From Bacteroidales bacterium (GTDB taxonomy: Bacteria; Bacteroidota; Bacteroidia; Bacteroidales; JAFGXI01), in contig JALSQC010000006.1 in the NCBI GenBank assembly GCA_026985625.1, forward strand, positions 1 through 21,484: a stretch of 21,484 nt of DNA, given 5' to 3'. Below, piece by piece: positions 15,756 through 21,484 of this stretch (its first letter is position 1; every line of letters begins with the position of its first letter). Below the pieces are notes generated by a model, which had not been told where the DNA came from, did no database searches, and saw only the letters and a program-made list of their open reading frames with translations. The position numbers and the translations under genes are program-made.

Positions 15756-16942
15756 TATAAAAACTTTCCGGGAAATCGTTTTAAATGTATTTTTTTTATT
15801 TCGTTATACAATAGCGTTTTTAAATTATTAATATTTTCCTTATTTTTTGCAGATATAAATATACAATTATTTGATTCCTTTGCCATCCATGTATTTTTTA
15901 ACTCAGCAAGGCTGTAATTCTCGCGTTTTTTTGGAGTTAAATCGTCGTCGTCTTTTTTTTCGTAAGTAAAAGCATCGATTTTATTAAAAATAACAAAAGT
16001 TGGTTTTCCTGTTGCTTTTATATCTGTAATTGTTTTGTTTACTATTTTCATTTGGTCTTCGAAACTTGGGTGCGATATATCTACAATATGCAATAAAATA
16101 TCGGCTTCTCTAACCTCGTCTAATGTAGATTTAAACGATTCTACTAAATTGTGCGGTAACTTGCGAATAAACCCTACGGTGTCCGATAACAGAAAAGGTA
16201 AGTTATTTATAACTATTTTTCTTACTGTTGTATCAAGTGTGGCAAAAAGTTTATCTTCGGCAAAAATACTTGATTTACTAAGCAAATTCATTAATGTTGA
16301 TTTGCCTACATTTGTATAACCTATTAAAGCAACCCTGACCATCTCGCCCCGATTTTTACGTTGTGTAGCTTTTTGTTTATCTATTTTTACGAGTTGTTCC
16401 TTTAGCGACGATATTTTATTACGAATAATTCTACGGTCGGTTTCTATCTCGGTTTCGCCCGGACCACGCAAACCTATACCTCCTTTTTGGCGTTCGAGAT
16501 GTGTCCACATTCGTGTTAATCGCGGTAAAAGATACTGATATTGTGCTAACTCTACTTGAACTTTTGCATGTGCTGTTTTTGCCCGTTTTGCAAAAATATC
16601 TAAAATAAGATTTGTTCTGTCGAGTATTTTTATTTTAAATATATTTTCGATGTTTCTGAGTTGCGAAGGTGTAAGCTCGTCGTCAAAAATAATAACATTA
16701 ATATTATTTTCGATAACAAAATTTTTAATTTCGTTAATTTTTCCTGAGCCTACAAATGTCTTGGGATTTGGATAATCTAATTTTTGCAAAAAAGATTTAA
16801 CAGTTACAGCTCCTGCGGTTTTTGCTAAAAATGCCAACTCGTTAATATATTCCTGTGTTGTGGCTAAATCTGATTTATTTTTATAAACAGCAATTAAAAT
16901 TGCTTGTTCAGATTTTTTGTCGATAAAAGTATTTTTTGGCAT
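15752..16942 (-). CDS. hflX: Ribosome-associated GTPase HflX
   Basis: A 396-residue GTPase that binds the 50S subunit and splits or rescues stalled ribosomes. The N-terminal HflX domain includes TFVGSGKINEI (about 62-72) and VIIFDDELTPSQLRNIE. A helical linker follows, with the signature GGIGLRGPGETEIETDRR from residue 154. The G domain has G1 GYTNVGKST (208-216), G3 DTVGF (254-258) and G4 NKID (320-323); F-TLDTT (233-239) covers the G2 region. All nucleotide-binding residues are present. The gene follows a lipoprotein gene by 8 bp and is probably co-transcribed with it. Its 3' end overlaps rimM by 4 bp on the opposite strand. Confidence 0.96.
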   Translation of the reverse strand: MPKNTFIDKKSEQAILIAVYKNKSDLATTQEYINELAFLAKTAGAVTVKSFLQKLDYPNPKTFVGSGKINEIKNFVIENNINVIIFDDELTPSQLRNIENIFKIKILDRTNLILDIFAKRAKTAHAKVQVELAQYQYLLPRLTRMWTHLERQKGGIGLRGPGETEIETDRRIIRNKISSLKEQLVKIDKQKATQRKNRGEMVRVALIGYTNVGKSTLMNLLSKSSIFAEDKLFATLDTTVRKIVINNLPFLLSDTVGFIRKLPHNLVESFKSTLDEVREADILLHIVDISHPSFEDQMKIVNKTITDIKATGKPTFVIFNKIDAFTYEKKDDDDLTPKKRENYSLAELKNTWMAKESNNCIFISAKNKENINNLKTLLYNEIKKIHLKRFPGKFLY

Positions 16943-16950
16943 TAAAAAAT

Positions 16951-18117
16951 TTATTTAAGAAAATGTCGATTATCGTATAGTGCGTTTTCTATTGTTCTTT
17001 TTAATACTTTTTCGGCTTCGTTTATCATATCCATATCTCTTGGAAATGGAGCAGGTAATCGTCCTACTATTTTTTTTGTTTCAGGTCTTAAAGCTCTTAC
17101 ATCGCCCAAAGCTGTTGCCGATGCATATTCAAAAATATTATCGGCCGAAACTTTTTTGCTTAGCAAAATTTGTTTTGATTTTATGTCTATATAATCAATA
17201 CTTGCAAATATAGTTGCTGTTTTGTGTTGATAAACTTCTATAACTTTACATCGTATTGTTTTATGTTTTGGTTTTTTTATATCGTTACCCAATGAATCTT
17301 TCATAACGTTTCCGTGACTATCGAGAACATATTCCCACCCATCGTTAATTTCTTTTGTTTCTTCGTAATGTTTTTCTTTTAATCCTTCGGGAGATACATT
17401 TATTCTGTTAATTCGCAAAGAAACTATATAGTCGTAATTTTTATTTTTTAATTTACGAGTATCATAAATAACCCATTGTTGATTTAAACGTGCTGTCCCA
17501 ATATTTAGTAAATCATCAACAAATCGTTGCGATAATTTAAATCGTGATTTGTTGTCAACTCGCAAATAAGCATAGCTTGTTCCTTTGTTTAAGGCTTTGT
17601 TAATAAGTTTATCTACATCTTTGTAATCATTATAATATTGTTTTACACGTTTAAGTTCGTAGTATGCATCGCGGGCAGATTGTTTATCGTTTCGTTCGAG
17701 TAATTTTTTTGAGTGTGCATAAAAATATTCGGCGGCTTTTTTCTTAGCTGATATAATTTCTTGGTTATAATCTACAATTTTAAAATTAATTGTTTTTCCG
17801 TTAATGTTTAAAGGTAAAACTGTTTTTACTAATGCTTGACGACGTTGCATTGCCGAAAAAGTTGTAAAAACCTCGTCCCAAACATCGGGCTTTCCTTCAA
17901 GTTTTAAAAATTTTATTCGTTGGTTATCTCTATCGTTAGCAAGGTCGTAAGCTTTTTTTAGGTTTAATATTTCTTTTTCGTTTGTTGGTTTTTTTCGTAA
18001 TTTTTTTACTGATTTTTTTATTGCCAAGTCGTATCTACCTTGTTGGATATATTTTTTTGAGCTTGTGCAACTAAAAAGAAATGTTGCTAAAAACAGGAAT
18101 AAAATAAATTTTTTCAT
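16951..18117 (-). CDS. Predicted lipoprotein of unknown function
   Basis: A 388-residue protein with a lipoprotein signal peptide: hydrophobic residues 4-15, then lipobox LFSC with the acylated Cys at 17. The next 140 or so residues are helical and TPR-like (YIQQGRYDLAIKKSVKKLRKKP, then NLKKAYDLANDR and DARDAYYELKRV-like segments). The second half is mixed beta, with a conserved-looking GWEYVLDSHGNVMKDSLGND block and a C-terminal helix (MINEAEKVLKRTIENAL). I do not recognise a named family beyond Bacteroidota hypothetical lipoproteins. The protein should sit in a membrane facing the periplasm. hflX begins 8 bp after its stop, so the two probably share a transcript. No consensus promoter is visible upstream. 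Confidence 0.75.
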   Translation of the reverse strand: MKKFILFLFLATFLFSCTSSKKYIQQGRYDLAIKKSVKKLRKKPTNEKEILNLKKAYDLANDRDNQRIKFLKLEGKPDVWDEVFTTFSAMQRRQALVKTVLPLNINGKTINFKIVDYNQEIISAKKKAAEYFYAHSKKLLERNDKQSARDAYYELKRVKQYYNDYKDVDKLINKALNKGTSYAYLRVDNKSRFKLSQRFVDDLLNIGTARLNQQWVIYDTRKLKNKNYDYIVSLRINRINVSPEGLKEKHYEETKEINDGWEYVLDSHGNVMKDSLGNDIKKPKHKTIRCKVIEVYQHKTATIFASIDYIDIKSKQILLSKKVSADNIFEYASATALGDVRALRPETKKIVGRLPAPFPRDMDMINEAEKVLKRTIENALYDNRHFLK

Positions 18118-18189
18118 ATATTTTATAAATTTTAGTTAATACTTTTTATCAATAAATGTGCCTAATTAATTTTAATTTAATAAATATAT

Positions 18190-18217
18190 AAAAAAAGGCG
18201 ATTAATCGCCTTTTTTT
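18190..18217 (-). terminator. Intrinsic terminator after the tandem tonB genes, usable from both sides
   Basis: The perfect 14-bp palindrome GGCGATTAATCGCC (18197-18210) is flanked by an A-rich tract on the left and seven T on the right. It lies 21 bp past the TonB stop at 18238. Nothing transcribed rightward needs it here, so its main role is to end the tonB transcript before the lipoprotein gene. Confidence 0.88.
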
Positions 18218-18237
18218 ATAAGTTAATATTTTAAATT

Positions 18238-18915
18238 TTAATATAATGTAAAATTAATTGGTACTTGAAACGAAACTTTAACAGGCTTACCTCTTTGTTT
18301 GCCCGGTGTCCATGCAGGTAACGATTTAATAACTCTAATAGCTTCTTTGTCCAAAGCCGGGTCAACACCTCGTAATAATTTTACATCAGTAACTTTTCCA
18401 TCTTTTCCTATTACAAATTGCACAAATACTTTTCCGGTTATTCCGTTTTCTTTTGCAATCTCGGGATATTTTGTATGTTGCACTATCCATTTTTGTAGGC
18501 CAATATCTCCTCCCGGAAATTTTGGTTTATCTTCGAGAACATAAAAGTTAAAAACTTCTTCGGTTTCTTCCTCTTCTTCTTGAACAACAGGTTCAACTTC
18601 TGTCTCTTGGTCGGCTTCTGTTTCTTCTATATCTAGTTCGTCGTCAACCTCAACATCGTCGTTAACAATATTTAATACCTCTACTACTTTTGGAGGTGGT
18701 GGAGGTGGCGGTTTAACTTCTTCTTGTCGAGTTATCGGAATAATTTCTTCTTCTACATCGGCATCGCCCAATTCTCCAAGAGAGCTTACTGTTTCGTCGG
18801 TTTGTCTCCACTGAAAGGCTGCTAATAGAATAACAAGAACTACAATGTAACCTATTTCAACAAAAATGCCTTTCTTTTTCTCTAAATCGTATTTTGGATT
18901 TTTCTTTATTTCCAT
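18238..18915 (-). CDS. TonB family energy transducer (second of a tandem pair)
   Basis: A 225-residue TonB protein. Residues 17-36 are the single inner-membrane segment (IFVEIGYIVVLVILLAAFQW). Residues 69-75 are a seven-proline run, followed by an acidic periplasmic stretch up to about 120. Residues 125-225 are the TonB C-terminal domain: FPGGDIGLQKWIVQHTKYPEIA, GITGKVFVQFVIGKDGKV, and a terminal VPINFTLY. TonB carries proton-motive energy from ExbB/ExbD to outer-membrane transporters such as SusC-like receptors. No exbB or exbD is in the window. The gene follows a paralogue by 59 bp in the same direction and ends in a strong terminator. Its proline/acidic linker is longer and more regular than its neighbour's. 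Confidence 0.92.
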   Translation of the reverse strand: MEIKKNPKYDLEKKKGIFVEIGYIVVLVILLAAFQWRQTDETVSSLGELGDADVEEEIIPITRQEEVKPPPPPPPKVVEVLNIVNDDVEVDDELDIEETEADQETEVEPVVQEEEEETEEVFNFYVLEDKPKFPGGDIGLQKWIVQHTKYPEIAKENGITGKVFVQFVIGKDGKVTDVKLLRGVDPALDKEAIRVIKSLPAWTPGKQRGKPVKVSFQVPINFTLY

Positions 18916-18974
18916 AATATTTATTTTTCGCTATAAAATTATTAAAAAACTTAATAATAAAAAAATTATTTTAA

Positions 18975-19646
18975 TTAATTTAATTTAAAATCAAAAGGTA
19001 AGTAAAAATACATAGCAACAGCTTTACCATTTTGCCTTGCAGGATTCCATTTCGGCGATTTTAATAGAACTCTAATAACTTCTTTTTCTAAATTCTCGTC
19101 GGAGTGTTTTGCTACTGTAATATTATTTATTTTACCATATTTATCGACAATAAATTTTAACACAACGGTGCCTTCTATTTGATTTTCTTTACATATCTCG
19201 GGATATTTAATATTGTTTACCAAGAACTTATTAAATTGTTCGTATCCGCCTATAAAACTTGCTTTTTCTTCTACCATATATGGTTCAAAAGTATCGGGTT
19301 CTTTTTCTGTATCTAAATCAATATCAATAGGAATACTGTCAGTATCGAAACTCTCAACATCGGGGATATCAATATCATCATCTATATCTTTATCGTTATC
19401 AACTATTTTTATTTGTTCTACAATTTTTGGTTTTGGAGGCTTTATTTCCTCTTTTCGTCGAGTAATAACCATGTCGGGCTCGTCAAGAGTTGCCAATGTT
19501 GTTCCCGAATTTAATATTTGATTATAATTTTTTGTTTTGTAGTTAAACGAAAAAATTAATAATAGTAGAATTATTGATAATCCTATTTTGAAAAAAATTC
19601 CTTTTTTGTTTTCGAGATTTGCTTTTTTTGATTTTTTTAATTCCAT
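18975..19646 (-). CDS. TonB family energy transducer (first of a tandem pair)
   Basis: A 223-residue paralogue of the next gene, with the same plan. The N-terminus is basic, with LENKKGIFFKIG matching LEKKKGIFVEIG in the other copy. Residues 17-35 are the membrane segment. A short proline motif (EIKPPKPK, about 67-74) is followed by an Asp-rich linker (DKDIDDDIDIPDVESFDTD). The C-terminal TonB domain runs from about 118 and includes EEKASFIGGYEQFNKFLVNNIKYPEI, GTVVLKFIVDKYGKI and WNPARQNGKAV. The GG-type motif is FIGG instead of the usual FPGG. The proline segment is much shorter than in its neighbour, and the linker is rich in Asp where the neighbour has Glu. The two are best read as an old tandem duplication with diverged partners. 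No consensus promoter is visible upstream. Confidence 0.9.
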   Translation of the reverse strand: MELKKSKKANLENKKGIFFKIGLSIILLLLIFSFNYKTKNYNQILNSGTTLATLDEPDMVITRRKEEIKPPKPKIVEQIKIVDNDKDIDDDIDIPDVESFDTDSIPIDIDLDTEKEPDTFEPYMVEEKASFIGGYEQFNKFLVNNIKYPEICKENQIEGTVVLKFIVDKYGKINNITVAKHSDENLEKEVIRVLLKSPKWNPARQNGKAVAMYFYLPFDFKLN

Positions 19647-19759
19647 AAAATATAGTTTTTATATTAAGTATTATGGAAAGCACAAAATTTTAATAACTAA
19701 AATTATGCCATAAATTATATTTATGTATATAATAAAAAAACAAAAACATTATTAAAGTT

Positions 19760-19789
19760 TTGTTGCCATTTAATAAATATGTTATTTTG
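19760..19789 (+). promoter_or_regulatory. Candidate promoter for the asparagine synthetase gene
   Basis: TTG (19760-19762, within TTTTG) is followed by a 20-nt gap and TATTTTG (19783-19789), a one-base-shorter form of TAnnTTTG. If used, transcription would start within a few bases of the ATG at 19799, making the mRNA almost leaderless. Confidence 0.4.
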
Positions 19790-19798
19790 CAATAATTT

Positions 19799-21484
19799 AT
19801 GTGTGGAATATCCGGTATATATAAATTTAACAATAAAATTAACAATAACGATATTGTTAATATAAAGCATTCTATAAATGCTCTAAAGAAACGAGGACCC
19901 GATAGTTCCGGTTTTTTTAATTTCAATACTGTTGCTTTGGGACACTCGAGATTATCGGTTATAGATGTCTCTAATAATGCAAATCAACCAATGACCGATA
20001 AAACAGGCAGATATACAATAGTATATAATGGAGAGTTTTATAATTATAATGACGAAAGAGAAAAATTAATAAAAAAATACAAATTTGTTTCAAAAAGTGA
20101 CACAGAAGTTCTTTTATATATGTTTATAGAATACGGCACCGAATTTATTAATAAAGTAAACGGATGTTTTGCGTTGGCAATTTACGATAAACAAAACGAC
20201 TCTTTATTTTTAACTCGTGATCGTATGGGAATAAAACCTTTATACATATATAACGATACCGAAAGAATTATTTTTGCTTCGGAAATAAAAGCTTTGTTAA
20301 AATTTGATATTAAACGAACAATTGACAATACATCGGTATATAATTTTTTTCAATTTAATTATATTCCCGGTCCACAAACAATTTTTAAAAATATAAATAA
20401 ATTAACGCCGGGGTCTTTTATTTTAATTAGCAAAGAAAAATTTATAAAAAACAGATACTATTCAATCCCCGAGAATAACATAAACTATAAACTATCTTAC
20501 AACGACGCACAAAAAAAATTAATTAAATTAATTGACGAGTCGGTAAAAAAACGATTAATATCCGATGTTCCTACAGGAACTTTTTTAAGCGGAGGAATAG
20601 ATAGTTCTATAATTACGGCAACAGCAAGCAAGTTTAAAAAAGATTTAAATACTTTCTCGATAGGTTATGCAGATGAACCGTTTTTTGATGAAACACACTA
20701 TGCCGAGTTAGTAGCAAAAAAGTTTAAAACAAATCACACAAGTTTTAGGCTTAAAAACAACGATTTGCTAAGTAATTTTTTTGACGTTCTTAATACTTTT
20801 GATGAACCTTTTGCCGATAGTTCAACCTTGGTTGTTTATATTTTAAGTAAGCTTGCAAAACAAAAAATTACCGTAGCATTATCAGGCGACGGTGCCGATG
20901 AAATTTTTTCGGGATATAATAAGCATTTTGCACATTATAATGCAGATTTAAATAATTTAACAAACAATTTTATTAAAAACACCGAATTTATTTGGAATAT
21001 ATTACCAAAATCAAGAAACGGAAGAATATCTAATCAAATAAGAAAAATACAGAAATACAGCAAAGGTTTAAAGCTTAACGATAAAGAACGATATTGGGCT
21101 TGGGCAACAATTAAATCAGAACAGCATGCAAAAAAATTATTACGAGTTGACATAAATAAAAAAGATTATGATCGTCGCAAGCACGAAATAACCGAATTTA
21201 TCACTACTAACGATTTTAATCAAATATTATTTACCGATACTCACCTTGTTTTACAAAACGATATGCTTACTAAAGTAGATTTAATGTCTATGGCTAATTC
21301 GTTAGAAGTAAGAACCCCTTTTCTCGACCATAATATTGTAAATTTTGCTTTTTCTTTACCTGTTAATTACAAAATAAATAAATCAATAAAAAAAAGAATT
21401 TTACAAGATGCATATCGTAATATATTACCTAAAGAATTATATAATCGACCCAAACACGGTTTTGAAGTACCATTATTAAAATGG
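19799..21484 (+). CDS. asnB: Glutamine-hydrolysing asparagine synthetase (AsnB type), 3' end outside the window
   Basis: 562 codons are visible, open to the last base; family members are usually about 600-640 residues, so a short C-terminal part is missing. The glutaminase domain begins MCGISGIY, with the catalytic Cys2 exposed after Met removal, RGPDSSG (32-38), YNGEFYN (76-82) and DRMGIKPLY. The synthetase domain has the ATP pyrophosphatase P-loop SGGIDSS (264-270), FSIGY, FDETHYAE, LSGDGADEIFSGY, KVDLMSMANSLEVRTPFLDH and RPKHGFEVP. All key residues are present. The enzyme makes asparagine, or amidates a related carboxylate, using glutamine and ATP. AsnB-type proteins also occur in surface polysaccharide clusters; what follows to the right would decide. 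Start 19799 is fixed by the need for Cys at position 2. Confidence 0.95.
   Translation, partial: MCGISGIYKFNNKINNNDIVNIKHSINALKKRGPDSSGFFNFNTVALGHSRLSVIDVSNNANQPMTDKTGRYTIVYNGEFYNYNDEREKLIKKYKFVSKSDTEVLLYMFIEYGTEFINKVNGCFALAIYDKQNDSLFLTRDRMGIKPLYIYNDTERIIFASEIKALLKFDIKRTIDNTSVYNFFQFNYIPGPQTIFKNINKLTPGSFILISKEKFIKNRYYSIPENNINYKLSYNDAQKKLIKLIDESVKKRLISDVPTGTFLSGGIDSSIITATASKFKKDLNTFSIGYADEPFFDETHYAELVAKKFKTNHTSFRLKNNDLLSNFFDVLNTFDEPFADSSTLVVYILSKLAKQKITVALSGDGADEIFSGYNKHFAHYNADLNNLTNNFIKNTEFIWNILPKSRNGRISNQIRKIQKYSKGLKLNDKERYWAWATIKSEQHAKKLLRVDINKKDYDRRKHEITEFITTNDFNQILFTDTHLVLQNDMLTKVDLMSMANSLEVRTPFLDHNIVNFAFSLPVNYKINKSIKKRILQDAYRNILPKELYNRPKHGFEVPLLKW

Noticed and set aside
19690..19926. 78-codon minus-strand frame
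   Set aside because: It overlaps the 5' end of asnB on the opposite strand; asnB has unmistakable catalytic motifs.
1..21484. CRISPR arrays, tRNA or rRNA genes, phage modules, toxin-antitoxin or defence operons
   Set aside because: I looked on both strands and found no direct-repeat array with spacers, no cloverleaf-like sequence and no recognisable defence or phage protein.

Overview
The window looks like ordinary chromosome of a very AT-rich Bacteroidota bacterium. The sequence supports this in four ways. There is an adhesin with a type B type IX secretion (T9SS) C-terminal domain followed by a PorP/SprF-like partner. There are two TonB genes of the Bacteroidota type. Coding starts lack Shine-Dalgarno sequences. 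Three promoters match the Bacteroidota consensus TTG-N19-TAnnTTTG exactly. I cannot name the genus.

Layout. Positions 1-399 (minus) hold the 5' part of a frameshifted IS66-type transposase running off the left edge. Positions 590-4741 (plus) form a two-gene surface module: a 1056-residue secreted adhesin with six tandem repeats, then an outer-membrane PorP/SprF-like protein. Positions 4809-5634 are a decayed mobile-element zone: an IS256-type remnant with intact 12-bp terminal inverted repeats, a small ORF crossing its left end, and a possible terminator. Positions 5671-8237 hold two divergent fold-type I PLP enzymes, an alpha-oxoamine synthase (minus) and a YbdL-like aminotransferase (plus). 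Positions 8238-8521 are a gene-free convergent gap with a short GC-richer patch. Positions 8522-14451 (minus) encode two large envelope proteins, a DUF4175-type protein followed by an AsmA-like protein. Positions 14591-15755 (plus) are rpsP-rimM with a strong promoter. Positions 15752-18117 (minus) are a lipoprotein gene followed by hflX, which overlaps the rimM end by 4 bp. Positions 18190-19646 (minus) are two tandem TonB genes ending in a strong terminator. From 19799 to the right edge (plus) runs an asparagine synthetase cut off by the window.

Most of the large genes act at the cell envelope: T9SS-exported adhesion, outer-membrane partner, lipid-related PLP enzyme, AsmA/DUF4175, lipoprotein and TonB energy transduction. 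They are broken up by ribosome-related housekeeping genes (rpsP, rimM, hflX). I found no phage, CRISPR, tRNA or rRNA and no convincing new multi-gene system. The most distinctive structure is the strictly alternating 82/81-residue repeat array in the adhesin. The most instructive local history is the internally deleted IS256-type element.
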